A stretch of DNA of 64,000 nt from Chryseobacterium indologenes (GCF_001295265.1 NZ_LJOD01000001.1:558001-622000), one strand, 5' to 3'. Positions 10,074-18,822 are shown, counted from the stretch's first letter. The notes: generated by a model from the letters alone, not told the origin. Translations and numbers: made by a program.

Positions 10074-12068
10074 TTATAATGTTTCTTTTAACCAGTCGAA
10101 GAATTCCCTCTGCCACACCAATCCGTTTTGCGGATGAAGCACCCAGTGATTTTCGTTCGGGAAGTAAACCAGCTTAGATTTTAATCCTTTTAATTTCGCA
10201 GCCTGGAAAGCCTCTTGTCCCTGTTCGTAAGGTACACGGAAATCAATTCCTCCCTGAACAATCATAATAGGCTTGTTCCATTTATCAACAAAGTTGCTTG
10301 GGTTGAATTCTGTGTATGCTTTCGGCAGTGGCTTTTCCCATGGGGAACCGATATCCCAGTTGGCGAACCAAAGCTCTTCCGTTGTCAGATACCAGGATTT
10401 CATATCAAATAGCCCATCATGTGCGATAAATGTTTTGAATCTGTTTTCATGGATTCCGGCAAGCATGAATACACTGTATCCTCCGTAGCTTGCTCCAACT
10501 GCTGCTACCCTGTTTCCATCTACGTAGGGTAATGTTTTTGCATAGTCTGTTGCTGCCAGATAGTCTCTCATTGGCTGCCCGCCCCAGTCTCTTGATATAT
10601 CTTCATTCCATTTTGTACCCCATCCCGGCATTCCTCTTCTGTTAGGAGCTACTACAATATAGCCATTGGCAGTCATTAAAGCAAAGTTCCATCTTACACT
10701 GAAATATTGGGTCAGTGCAGATTGCGGGCCTCCCTGGCAATATACAAGTGTGGGGTATTTTTTATTTGGGTCGAAGTTGGGTGGATAATGAAACCAAACA
10801 CCCATTTCTTTGCCATCGGAAGTTTTTACCATTTTAAGTTCAGATTTTCCCTGAGCCAGTTTAGCATAAGTTTCTTTATTGGCCTCAGTAACCTGCTTCA
10901 TTTCCCCGTTTTTAAGGTTAACAGAGAACAATTCTGTAGCGTGGTTTACGTCTGTTCTTCCTACTAAAAGTGAAGTTTTATTATCGGTAAAAATTTCATT
11001 AACATCGAAATCCCCTTTGGTAATCTGCTGTACTTTTGCTGATTTTGAATCTAATGAGAAAAGTTGTTTTGTTCCTCTGTATGCGGCTGTAAAATAGATT
11101 GTTTTTGAATCTGCCCCCCAAAGAACATCTCCGGAAACACTTTCATCCCAGGCTGCGGTAAGATTCGTTGTTTTGCCTGTCTTCCAATCCATGATTTTTA
11201 CATCATTTTTATCCGCTTCGTACCCGTCTCTGGCCATGCTCTGCCAGATTAACGATTTACCATCCGGGCTGAATTTAGGGTTTACATCATATCCTTTATT
11301 AGATTCTGTAAGGTTCTTTGTTGTCCCTGAAGCCATATCATAGGCAAAGATATCCGTATTGGTGCTTGTTGCGTATTCTTTACCACTTTTAGGTTTTGTA
11401 ACGTATAAAAGCTGTGCAGAATCCGGGCTCCAGATAAAATCTTCAGCGCCACCGAAAGGTCTCTGGGGAGAGTCCCAGGTCTTTCCTTCCAACAGGTCTT
11501 TTGCGGAATCTACTTTATCAGAGGTATTGACAACAAATACGTGATTGTATTTTCCTTCATTGAAGTAATCCCAATGTCTGTGGTTCAGATCAGTGTATAC
11601 CTGAGCAGTAGTTTTGGGAGTATCAGCATATTTGTCTTTCCCCATTAGTTTTTCCACCAGAACCTGCTTACTGAAAGCAATTCTCTTCCCGTCCGGAGAA
11701 ATAACAATATTGTCAGCTTCCCCGATGGTATAAAATTCACTCCATGTCTTCCCAGCATCCTTTGAAAGGTAAATTTTATCTCCTTCCTGGGCATAGATCC
11801 CATTTTTATCCCATTGAATCAAAGATTTTTTACCGAAATCTATTTTGGAAGACTGATGATTAAGAACATTCAGGAAATAGTTCTCACTTTTTGTTTTTTC
11901 TGTTTTCAGATCTACCTGCCCTACTTTATAAATGAGGGAAGCCTGATCCGGTGAAACTGCCTGTACTCCTACTTTTTTCAAAGTCCAAAGAATTTCAGGC
12001 GTCATTACTTGTTGTGCATTCATTAAGAGCGGAGCTGCCAGAGCCAGCAGACTGTACTTAAGTTTCAT
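10074..12068 (-). CDS. S9 family prolyl oligopeptidase / dipeptidyl peptidase V-like, secreted
   Basis: This periplasmic or secreted serine peptidase of family S9 removes dipeptides or cleaves short peptides. It has a signal peptide (MKLKYSLLALAAPLLMNAQQ). Next comes an N-terminal beta-propeller of WD40-like strands, with repeated SPDGKRIAF, SPDSAQLLY and SPDGKSLIW blades at about residues 130-280. The C-terminal alpha/beta-hydrolase domain begins near residue 430. The catalytic triad is visible as S527 in GASYGG, D609 in GGIDFR and H641 in NENHW. The 664 residues match DPP V-like enzymes. The gene has its own promoter and a strong terminator. Confidence 0.92.
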   Translation of the reverse strand: MKLKYSLLALAAPLLMNAQQVMTPEILWTLKKVGVQAVSPDQASLIYKVGQVDLKTEKTKSENYFLNVLNHQSSKIDFGKKSLIQWDKNGIYAQEGDKIYLSKDAGKTWSEFYTIGEADNIVISPDGKRIAFSKQVLVEKLMGKDKYADTPKTTAQVYTDLNHRHWDYFNEGKYNHVFVVNTSDKVDSAKDLLEGKTWDSPQRPFGGAEDFIWSPDSAQLLYVTKPKSGKEYATSTNTDIFAYDMASGTTKNLTESNKGYDVNPKFSPDGKSLIWQSMARDGYEADKNDVKIMDWKTGKTTNLTAAWDESVSGDVLWGADSKTIYFTAAYRGTKQLFSLDSKSAKVQQITKGDFDVNEIFTDNKTSLLVGRTDVNHATELFSVNLKNGEMKQVTEANKETYAKLAQGKSELKMVKTSDGKEMGVWFHYPPNFDPNKKYPTLVYCQGGPQSALTQYFSVRWNFALMTANGYIVVAPNRRGMPGWGTKWNEDISRDWGGQPMRDYLAATDYAKTLPYVDGNRVAAVGASYGGYSVFMLAGIHENRFKTFIAHDGLFDMKSWYLTTEELWFANWDIGSPWEKPLPKAYTEFNPSNFVDKWNKPIMIVQGGIDFRVPYEQGQEAFQAAKLKGLKSKLVYFPNENHWVLHPQNGLVWQREFFDWLKETL

Positions 12069-12142
12069 ATGTTGATATTCATTTTTAACGGACGTGTATT
12101 CATTTTACTTCATACATTCCTATTATTAAATTCAAAGATTGC

Positions 12143-12150
12143 CAAAGTTA
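12143..12150 (-). promoter_or_regulatory. -7 promoter box of the S9 peptidase gene
   Basis: The minus strand reads TAACTTTG, a match to TAnnTTTG. It lies 75 bases upstream of the ATG at 12068, giving a leader of about 65-70 bases. The rest of 12069-12277 shows no gene. Confidence 0.5.
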
Positions 12151-12277
12151 GTACTTAAAATAAAGATTAACGAAATAATTAACATTAAAATTAGGATGAA
12201 AGATGAAAGAAGGAAGCCGGAAGTTACTTTCGGTTATAGATATTAAAGAATGATTGAGTTCTCTTACCGTTTCCAAC

Positions 12278-12311
12278 AAAAAAGTCCGCCGGCACTATAC
12301 CAACGGACTTT
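12278..12311 (-). terminator. Rho-independent terminator after the YvlD-like gene
   Basis: AAAGTCCG (12281-12288) pairs with CGGACTTT (12304-12311) around a 15-base loop. On the minus strand the stem runs into a T tract. It lies 20 bases past the stop of 12331-12675. Confidence 0.8.
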
Positions 12312-12330
12312 ATACCTTTATTTGAATCAA

Positions 12331-12675
12331 TTAATCTCCATCTGAGAACATTGAATTAGCCAGAGAGGTGACAATTGACAGGAGTATACTAAAGATGAAT
12401 GCCCACCAGAAGCCATCTACCACCATACTATTTATAAAGTAATCCGCAATAAGGATAATGGCAGCATTAATAACCAATGCAAAGAATCCTAACGTAATAA
12501 TGGTCAGTGGAAGTCCGAATAAGCTTAAAATAGGCTTAACAAATATATTCAGGACTCCCAATACAATAGCAAAAATAATGGCTGAAGAAAATCCTTCAAA
12601 ATGTACTCCCGGTAAAATTTTCGTTAAAAGATAGGCAACTATTGCCGTTACGAACAATCGGATAATTAAGTTCAT
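12331..12675 (-). CDS. Phage holin family 4-TM membrane protein (YvlD-like)
   Basis: This 114-residue, highly hydrophobic protein has four predicted membrane helices (about 5-20, 28-50, 55-78, 88-108). It carries the family signature LGVLNIFVKPILSLFGLPLT in the second-third helix region. It matches the family named phage holin 4 superfamily, which includes Bacillus YvlD. Despite the name, members are mostly chromosomal housekeeping genes of unknown function. No phage genes are nearby, so a lysis role is unlikely. Confidence 0.8.
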   Translation of the reverse strand: MNLIIRLFVTAIVAYLLTKILPGVHFEGFSSAIIFAIVLGVLNIFVKPILSLFGLPLTIITLGFFALVINAAIILIADYFINSMVVDGFWWAFIFSILLSIVTSLANSMFSDGD

Positions 12676-12783
12676 ATCGTTAATTTTTAATGTTTATGGG
12701 GGATATGGAGCAAAAGCTATTCCATTTCGGTTAAAAAAATTCTGTAAACCCTTTTATTCAGGGAATTTTTTATGATCAGGTGA

Positions 12784-13206
12784 TTATTTTATTTTCATCA
12801 TCGTAACCAGTGAAGTGGCCACATGACTTTCTGAATCACCACTTTCATTCTGAACATAAATTTCGGTTCTCACGACAATAATCTTTCCCCCTCCCTTGAT
12901 GACATAAGATTTTGAAACAAGTGCATCTCCGATAGCCGGACGCAGGTAATTCACCTTCAGCTCTACCGTAACTACATAACAGTCTTCCGGATAATGGCTT
13001 ACCGAAGCATATCCCGAGGAAACATCCACCAGTGAAGCAATCATAGCGCCGTTGAACATTCCTGCTTTCCGGGTCATCATGTCCATTTTAGGAATTTTAA
13101 TGGATACGAAATCAGTTTCCACCTCCAGCAGTTCGGCTTTATAGAATTTTAAAGTTTCTGAACGGCTGAAGCTGTCTGTGATGAGTTTCTTTTTCTCTGG
13201 TGTCAT
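12784..13206 (-). CDS. PaaI/YiiD-type hotdog-fold thioesterase
   Basis: This 140-residue hotdog protein of the PaaI thioesterase type hydrolyses acyl-CoA thioesters. The helix segment GMFNGAMIASLVDVSSGYA (about residues 48-66) carries the family's conserved Asn-Gly and Asp positions around the active site. It is followed by VTVELKVNYLRPAIGD, a characteristic strand pair. The protein would be cytosolic. The substrate cannot be read from sequence. It is separated from neighbours by more than 100 bases on each side. The interval 13207-13341 holds no gene. Confidence 0.8.
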   Translation of the reverse strand: MTPEKKKLITDSFSRSETLKFYKAELLEVETDFVSIKIPKMDMMTRKAGMFNGAMIASLVDVSSGYASVSHYPEDCYVVTVELKVNYLRPAIGDALVSKSYVIKGGGKIIVVRTEIYVQNESGDSESHVATSLVTMMKIK

Positions 13207-13341
13207 TATTTTTTAATTTGATGTAAATTTAAAGATAAATCAATTGTGAAAATATAATCTGAAATTACAGGAATAAAAGCCAGAGTTTTCATACCTGCGG
13301 CCCGGGTGCTGCAGATTGAACAGACGTATTAATAAAACAGG

Positions 13342-15468
13342 TTAGTTAAGCTGTACCTGAAAATCATTGGTTAGGGCCAAAGCACCTTCTGATAAGCCCT
13401 CCGGATGCGTACTGAAACCTTTAAGCTTTGAAGTTTTTCCTTTTACAACCAGATCCATTAATTGTTTATCTGAAAGCTTCTTTCCAAAAATTTCAAAACC
13501 AATTTTAAAGCCGCAATTTTTGAAATCGGAACAACCGACTGCTGCTTTCCCTTTCATCAGGGTATGGTCTTTACATTTCGGGCATTTTGTTTCCTCCCAG
13601 GACTGAAGTTCTTTTTTCTGCGCAGGTTCTCTTTTTTTCTTTTCCTTTATTTCTTCTTTCTCTTCTTCCTGCAGGGTAATCACTTTTCCTGTTCCGTAGA
13701 CTACTTTTTCGGTAAGCTCGGTTACCATCTGGATCAGTTCTTCTTTGAAAAGGTTGGCTTCATATTCACCTTTCTCAATTTTACGAAGTTTTGACTCCCA
13801 TTCTCCGGTCAGTTCCGGGCTCTTTAAAAGCTCGTCTTCGATGGTATCGATCAGCTGGATTCCGGTTTGAGTAGCAATCAGGTTTTTCCTTTTCTTTTCG
13901 ATATATTTTCTTTTGAAAAGGGTTTCAATAATATTGGCCCGGGTAGACGGTCTCCCGATTCCGTTATTCTTTAACAATTCCCGAAGTTCTTCATCTTCTA
14001 CCTGTTTTCCGGCCGTTTCCATTGCTCTCAGGAGGGTTGCTTCCGTATAAGGTTTTGGAGGGGAAGTTTTTCCCTGATGGATCATGGGATCGTGAGGACC
14101 TGTTTCACCCACAATAAATTCAGGGATCGTCTGCTCTTCCTCCTTTTCTTTTTCTTTATCTGCAGCCTCTTCTTTAGGCTCTTTTGAATAAACGGCTCTC
14201 CATCCCGGCTCCAGAATCTGTCTTCCGCTGGTTTTAAATGGGATGGTTCCTACTTTTCCTTCTACTAATGTATTTGAGATTTTACATTCAGGGTAGAAAA
14301 CGGCAATAAAACGCTTGGCAATGAGATCATAGATTAGTTTTTCTTCCCTGCTCAGGTTTTGTGAGGGTGGAATTTCGGTTGGAATAATCGCATGGTGATC
14401 CGTTACTTTTGTATCATCAAAAACAGCCTTTGATTTGGGAATAGGTGCTTCCAGCAATGGGGCAATCAGCTCCTGATAAGGGTACATTTTCTGAAGAATA
14501 CCTTCTATTTTCGGATATAAACTTTCGGATAGATACGTGGTATCAACACGCGGATAGGTTACGTGCTTTTTTTCATAAAGACTCTGAACATAATTCAGTG
14601 TATTTTCTGCGGAATAGCCGTATTTTTTGTTGGCTTCCACCTGAAGGGCGGTCAGGTCAAAAAGTCTGGGGTTCTTTTCTTTTCCTTCTTTAATTTCAAA
14701 GGAGACGATTTCAAAGGGATTGACTTTAAGGTACTCCAACCCTTTTTCGGCACGCTCCAAAGTTTTTAAACGGTCAATAGCAGCATTGAAAATAACATCT
14801 CGGTATTTCGTTTTAAGCTCCCAGTATTCTTCTGTGGTAAAGGCATCAATTTCTTTCTGGCGCTGTACGAGCATGGCTAATGTTGGAGTCTGCACTCTTC
14901 CGATGGAAAGAACGGCTTTATTTCCTCCAAATTTTTTAGTGAAAAGCCTTGTCGCATTAATTCCCAGTAACCAGTCTCCGATGGCTCTGGCATTTCCGGC
15001 GAGATAAAGGTTTTTATACTCTTCAGCAGGCTTCAGGTTTGCAAAACCTTCTTTAATGGCTTCTTCCGTTAATGAAGATATCCATAAACGCTGAATAGGT
15101 TTGTTACATTTTGCCTTCTGCAATACCCATCGTTGGATGAGTTCTCCCTCCTGCCCGGCATCCCCGCAGTTAATGACCTCATCACATTCCTCCACTAGTT
15201 TTTCAATTACTTTAAACTGATTTTCAACGCCTTTATTCGGAATCAGCTTTATGCCAAAACTGTTGGGAATAATCGGCAGCAGAAATAAATTCCAGGATTT
15301 ATACTGAGGACCGTAATCGTGAGGTTCTTTCAGGGTACAAAGATGTCCGAACGTCCATGTCACGCAATAGCCGTTCCCTTCCATATAGCCTTGTTTAGGC
15401 GTAGTAGCCCCTAATACTTTGGCAATATCTCTGGCAACACTGGGTTTTTCGGCAATACATAATTTCAT
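13342..15468 (-). CDS. topB: DNA topoisomerase III, type IA (TopB)
   Basis: This type IA topoisomerase relaxes or decatenates DNA through a 5'-phosphotyrosine link. The Toprim domain starts with KLCIAEKPS (E7). Its acidic motif reads D103-A-G-Q-E107-G-E, where many type IA enzymes have D-x-D, so the second Asp is a Gly. The catalytic tyrosine is Y305 in VTYPRVDTTYL. The C-terminal segment carries a zinc-finger pattern beginning CPKCKDHTLMKGKAAVGC, then a strand-rich tail (GFKIGFEIFGKKLSDKQ). The frame is open to 15495, but MKLCIAEKP at 15468 is the conserved start, giving 708 residues. A lysine/glutamate-rich linker (about 435-465) is present. Confidence 0.95.
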   Translation of the reverse strand: MKLCIAEKPSVARDIAKVLGATTPKQGYMEGNGYCVTWTFGHLCTLKEPHDYGPQYKSWNLFLLPIIPNSFGIKLIPNKGVENQFKVIEKLVEECDEVINCGDAGQEGELIQRWVLQKAKCNKPIQRLWISSLTEEAIKEGFANLKPAEEYKNLYLAGNARAIGDWLLGINATRLFTKKFGGNKAVLSIGRVQTPTLAMLVQRQKEIDAFTTEEYWELKTKYRDVIFNAAIDRLKTLERAEKGLEYLKVNPFEIVSFEIKEGKEKNPRLFDLTALQVEANKKYGYSAENTLNYVQSLYEKKHVTYPRVDTTYLSESLYPKIEGILQKMYPYQELIAPLLEAPIPKSKAVFDDTKVTDHHAIIPTEIPPSQNLSREEKLIYDLIAKRFIAVFYPECKISNTLVEGKVGTIPFKTSGRQILEPGWRAVYSKEPKEEAADKEKEKEEEQTIPEFIVGETGPHDPMIHQGKTSPPKPYTEATLLRAMETAGKQVEDEELRELLKNNGIGRPSTRANIIETLFKRKYIEKKRKNLIATQTGIQLIDTIEDELLKSPELTGEWESKLRKIEKGEYEANLFKEELIQMVTELTEKVVYGTGKVITLQEEEKEEIKEKKKREPAQKKELQSWEETKCPKCKDHTLMKGKAAVGCSDFKNCGFKIGFEIFGKKLSDKQLMDLVVKGKTSKLKGFSTHPEGLSEGALALTNDFQVQLN

Positions 15469-15831
15469 GAAATCGGGTTTATTGAAAGAGTGCAAAAATC
15501 GGTATTTTTTTTGACTTTAGCTAATTTTGTTGAGCCTTGCCAACCCATACTTCATGACTGAAAGGCCTGGAAACTTCTTTTGGTTACAGGTGAGAAAAGT
15601 TTAAAAAACACGATTAAAAAAGAATTACGCAAAGTCTCATTTAACTAATTCTCATAAATTACAGTTTATTTTATATTTTTCACAACCTGAATTATTGACA
15701 AAAAAGCTGAAAAACTGAACAAAATAAAATCTAAAGGGCAATTATTCTTTGTATATCCAGAGAAAAACAAAAAAACATAAATAACTAATAAACAATCAAT
15801 TAAATAATTAACAGTAAATTAATATTCAAAA

Positions 15832-15852
15832 AGTCTACTTTTTTAGTGGACT
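15832..15852. promoter_or_regulatory. Palindromic operator candidate upstream of the leader/met operon
   Basis: The arms AGTCTACT (15832-15839) and AGTGGACT (15845-15852) are inverted repeats with one mismatch, around five T. The element ends 16 bases before the -7 box at 15869, so it covers the expected -33 region. That is a classic repressor position. No regulator gene is adjacent, and the bound protein is unknown; an Rrf2-type or other sulfur-amino-acid regulator is a guess. Confidence 0.5.
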
Positions 15853-15868
15853 AATAAAATTTATATTA

Positions 15869-15876
15869 TATATTTG
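15869..15876 (+). promoter_or_regulatory. -7 promoter box of the leader peptide/EamA/metNIQ unit
   Basis: TATATTTG matches TAnnTTTG exactly. It lies 27 bases upstream of the leader-peptide ATG at 15903. No clear TTG is present at -33, where the palindrome lies. Confidence 0.6.
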
Positions 15877-15902
15877 CAAACGTATTCAGGAAATAAAACA
15901 AA

Positions 15903-16001
15903 ATGAAGGCAGAATTAAAAAATAATTCAACAAAGAAACATAACATCAAAAAAATGATGATGTGGATCTGTATGCCTATACATCAGAAATACTGCGGATG
16001 A
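15903..16001 (+). CDS. Met-rich leader peptide upstream of the methionine transport operon
   Basis: This 32-codon ORF has ATG at 15903 and TGA at 15999-16001. Its first half is Lys/Asn-rich. Its second half contains a run of three Met codons (residues 18-20), then Trp, Ile, Cys, Met and a final Tyr-Cys-Gly. Five Met and two Cys in 32 residues, ahead of a terminator hairpin and methionine ABC transporter genes, are the hallmarks of an attenuation leader. Ribosomes stalling at the Met codons when charged tRNA-Met is scarce would favour read-through. The promoter box is 27 bases upstream and the hairpin starts 27 bases past the stop. Function is inferred from arrangement; the peptide itself is unlikely to act in trans. 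Confidence 0.65.
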   Translation: MKAELKNNSTKKHNIKKMMMWICMPIHQKYCG

Positions 16002-16027
16002 CCTTACTTTTATATGACATATTTTTT

Positions 16028-16057
16028 AAAGGCTCTGCAATACTGTAGAGCCTTTTT
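16028..16057 (+). terminator. Terminator/attenuator hairpin before the EamA-metNIQ genes
   Basis: AAAGGCTCTGCA (16028-16039) pairs with TGTAGAGCCTTT (16044-16055), with one G-U pair, a four-base loop and a following T run (16053-16057). The hairpin lies between the leader-peptide stop and the first structural gene on the same strand, the expected position of an attenuator. AATACTG occurs both at 15988-15994 and inside the hairpin (16039-16045), so alternative pairing is possible but not shown. Confidence 0.8.
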
Positions 16058-16090
16058 CATTGAAAAACGAACAACATTAAAAAATAAAAA

Positions 16091-17089
16091 ATGAACAATT
16101 CTAAAAACAAATGGCTGGTTCCATTGGCTTTTACAAACATCTATGTAATATGGGGAATTACGTTTTTAGCTATTTCATTTGGCCTGAAAGGGTTTCCCCC
16201 CTTCATACTTTCCGGATTGAGGTTTCTGGTAGCAGGAATTCTGATGATCGGGTATCTGCTCTCTAAAGGAGAAAAGGCCAATTCTCTCGTCAACTGGAAA
16301 AGAAATGCCATTACCGGGATCCTTATTCTTACCGGAGGAACAGGGCTTGTAGCATGGGGAGAACAATATGTAACAGCTTCAGAGGCGGCCATATCTATCG
16401 CTACCGGACCATTCTGGTTCATTGCTATTGACAGAAAAAACTGGAAATATTATTTCTCAGATAAGTTTATCCCAATAGGTCTGGTTATTGGTTTCGTCGG
16501 ATTGGTACTATTCCTGAAAGGAAGTGCACATCCGAATACTGCGCATGCGGCGGTTAACGGCAGTCTTCGTATCACAGCATTTGTTGTATTAGGTTTAAGC
16601 TCTGTAGCCTGGGTATTGGGTTCTTTATATTCTAAAAAAAATCCGGCAACCCAATCAACCTTTATGAATATTGCCCAACAGCTTATCATAGCCGGATCAG
16701 CCTCTTTTCTTATTGCTTTTTTAAGAAAAGAATGGAGCGGTTTTTCCGTTTCAGCGGTTCCGTTATCGGCTTGGGTGGGAGTTTTGTTTTTGATTTTCTT
16801 TGGATCGATAGTCGCTTATTTGTCGTACATTTGGCTCTTGTCCGTGAAGCCCGCTGCCCTGGTAAGCACCCACACCTATATTAATCCGATTGTTACAGTG
16901 ATTGCAGGCTGGATTGTTGCTCATCAAAGCATTAACGGAGGTCAGCTGTACGGTTTATCCGTTATATTGCTGGGAGTACTTCTTACAAATGTTACCAAGT
17001 ACTTCAAACTTTCGAAGCGGTCAAAGGTTAAAATCAGACGGGTAAGGAGATTTTTTAACAGAACAAATAAACGGTATCTGCCTGTTTAA
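16091..17089 (+). CDS. EamA family drug/metabolite transporter
   Basis: This is a ten-helix inner-membrane carrier of the drug/metabolite transporter superfamily (RhaT/YedA type), 332 residues long. Two EamA repeats are visible. The first starts at FTNIYVIWGITFLAISFGLKG and contains FILSGLRFLVAGIL. The second runs from about residue 155 (LRITAFVVLGLSSVAWVLG) to about 305 and contains PAALVSTHTYINPIVTVIAGW. The tail is very basic (KLSKRSKVKIRRVRR). It is first after the attenuator and 18 bases before metN. It is therefore probably co-regulated with methionine uptake and may move an amino acid or related metabolite, but the substrate is not visible. Confidence 0.85.
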   Translation: MNNSKNKWLVPLAFTNIYVIWGITFLAISFGLKGFPPFILSGLRFLVAGILMIGYLLSKGEKANSLVNWKRNAITGILILTGGTGLVAWGEQYVTASEAAISIATGPFWFIAIDRKNWKYYFSDKFIPIGLVIGFVGLVLFLKGSAHPNTAHAAVNGSLRITAFVVLGLSSVAWVLGSLYSKKNPATQSTFMNIAQQLIIAGSASFLIAFLRKEWSGFSVSAVPLSAWVGVLFLIFFGSIVAYLSYIWLLSVKPAALVSTHTYINPIVTVIAGWIVAHQSINGGQLYGLSVILLGVLLTNVTKYFKLSKRSKVKIRRVRRFFNRTNKRYLPV

Positions 17090-17107
17090 AATAGTAAAAG
17101 CATCAGA

Positions 17108-18136
17108 ATGATAGAAATTAAGAATATATCAAAAACTTTTCACCAGAAAAAACAGTCCTTCAAAGCACTGGATCAGGTGAGCCTCAGTATAGAGAAAGGT
17201 GATATTGTAGGGATCATAGGATTTTCCGGGGCAGGAAAAAGCACCCTGATCCGTACGGTCAATCTTCTGGAAAGGCCGGATGAAGGCCAGATCATTATTA
17301 ATGGTAAAGATTTCACCCGGCTAAGCTCAAAACAACTGGCCGAAGAGCGTAAAAAAATAGGAATGATCTTCCAGCATTTCAATCTGCTTTCTTCGAGAAC
17401 TGTTTTTGATAATATTGCACTTCCTTTGGAACTGGATCATCTCAGCAAAGATCAGATCAGCCAAAAGGTACATGAACTATTAAAAATTGTGGGTCTGGAA
17501 GATAAAGCCCGGGATTATCCCAGAAGCCTTTCCGGAGGCCAGAAGCAAAGAGTAGCTATCGCACGGGCGCTAGCCAATGATCCCCATCTCCTGCTCTGTG
17601 ATGAAGCAACAAGCGCTCTTGATCCGGTCACTACACAATCTATTTTACAGCTGTTAAGAGATATCAACCAAAGATTAGGAATTACCATCCTTCTGATTAC
17701 GCATGAGATGGAGGTCATTAAAGCAGTCTGTAATCATGTTGCTGTTATCGATCACGGAAAATTATTAGCTAAAGGAACTTTAAGTGAGATTATTTCGGAT
17801 AAAGAAAATCCGGTGATCCGGCAATTTATAAATTCAGATGTCATGACCCTGCCACAGGAACTCAATAAAAGACTACAGAAAGAGCCCCGGGAAGGCTTAT
17901 TTCCTCTGGTTGAAATAGAACTTAACGAAAATATCGGTGTTGAAGAACTTCTTTCAACCTTATATTCCCAATATAAAATCCCTTACAAACTTTTGAAAGC
18001 TGATGTTGAATATCTTGGCAATTCCAATTTTGGAAAACTGCTGCTGCATCTTCAGGGAGGAACGGAAGAAAACCAACAGGTCATCTATTATTTCAATCAG
18101 AATAAAATTCAAAATACAGTAAAAGGATATGCTTAG
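17108..18136 (+). CDS. metN: Methionine ABC transporter ATP-binding protein MetN
   Basis: This is the ATPase of the D/L-methionine importer. The Walker A motif GFSGAGKST is at residues 38-46, the signature LSGGQKQR at 141-148, Walker B with D165/E166 in LLLCDEAT, and the switch His at H199. The region from about 265 to the end forms the NIL domain, where methionine binding inhibits transport in MetN of other bacteria. The 342 residues are the usual MetN length. It overlaps metI by 8 bases and forms metN-metI-metQ behind the EamA gene. Confidence 0.96.
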   Translation: MIEIKNISKTFHQKKQSFKALDQVSLSIEKGDIVGIIGFSGAGKSTLIRTVNLLERPDEGQIIINGKDFTRLSSKQLAEERKKIGMIFQHFNLLSSRTVFDNIALPLELDHLSKDQISQKVHELLKIVGLEDKARDYPRSLSGGQKQRVAIARALANDPHLLLCDEATSALDPVTTQSILQLLRDINQRLGITILLITHEMEVIKAVCNHVAVIDHGKLLAKGTLSEIISDKENPVIRQFINSDVMTLPQELNKRLQKEPREGLFPLVEIELNENIGVEELLSTLYSQYKIPYKLLKADVEYLGNSNFGKLLLHLQGGTEENQQVIYYFNQNKIQNTVKGYA

Positions 18137-18785
18137 TGATACAGTAATTGCTCTTTTAGCAAAAGGAACCTGGGAAACGGTTTATATGACTTTTGTATCC
18201 GGATTTTTCGGATTTGTTTTAGGTCTTCCGGTTGGGATTATGCTTTTTTTAACCAGAAAAGGACAATTGCTGGAAAATACGCTCTATCACAGAGTGCTTT
18301 CTGTTGTGGTGAATATTTTCCGTGCTATTCCTTTCATCATTTTAATTGTATGGATGATTCCTTTTACAAGAATTTTGGCCGGAACTTCTATTGGTGTCAA
18401 TGCAGCTTTGGTTCCCCTGAGTATTGGAGCCGCTCCGTTTATTGCAAGACTCGTGGAAAACAGCCTTCTTGAAGTTCCTCATGGCTTAATAGAAACAGCC
18501 CGGGCGTTGGGAGCATCACCATTCCAGATTATCAGAAAAGTTTTGCTTCCGGAGGCACTTCCTTCCCTCATCAATAATGCGACAATCACATTGATTACTC
18601 TGGTTGGATATTCTGCTATGGGAGGAGCAGTAGGTGCAGGCGGATTAGGGCAGGTTGGCTATCAGTACGGATACATCGGATATGATATTGTTATTATGAA
18701 TACTGTGCTTATACTGCTGGTATTACTGGTATTTATCATACAGTTTCTGGGTGACAGACTATCAAAGAAATTTGACCACAGATAA
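18129..18785 (+). CDS. metI: Methionine ABC transporter permease MetI
   Basis: This inner-membrane permease of the methionine importer has about five hydrophobic segments in 218 residues. The EAA coupling loop that contacts the ATPase is seen as ETARALGASPFQIIRKVLLP. It is followed by GYSAMGGAVGAGGLGQVGYQYGY, a signature of MetI-type permeases. The start overlaps metN by 8 bases, so the two are translationally coupled. The lipoprotein gene follows after 37 bases. Confidence 0.96.
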   Translation: MLSDTVIALLAKGTWETVYMTFVSGFFGFVLGLPVGIMLFLTRKGQLLENTLYHRVLSVVVNIFRAIPFIILIVWMIPFTRILAGTSIGVNAALVPLSIGAAPFIARLVENSLLEVPHGLIETARALGASPFQIIRKVLLPEALPSLINNATITLITLVGYSAMGGAVGAGGLGQVGYQYGYIGYDIVIMNTVLILLVLLVFIIQFLGDRLSKKFDHR

Positions 18786-18822
18786 CGAAATGAAGTTGTT
18801 TAGAGAAAAATAAATAAAAACA

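Noticed and set aside
12331-12675. Reading as a prophage holin
   Set aside because: No phage structural, integrase or endolysin gene is near; the family is chromosomal and its role is unknown.
15541-15831. Riboswitch search in the gap before the methionine unit
   Set aside because: No SAM-I, SAM-II or other recognisable riboswitch consensus was seen upstream of the -7 box, and such an element would lie outside the transcript anyway.
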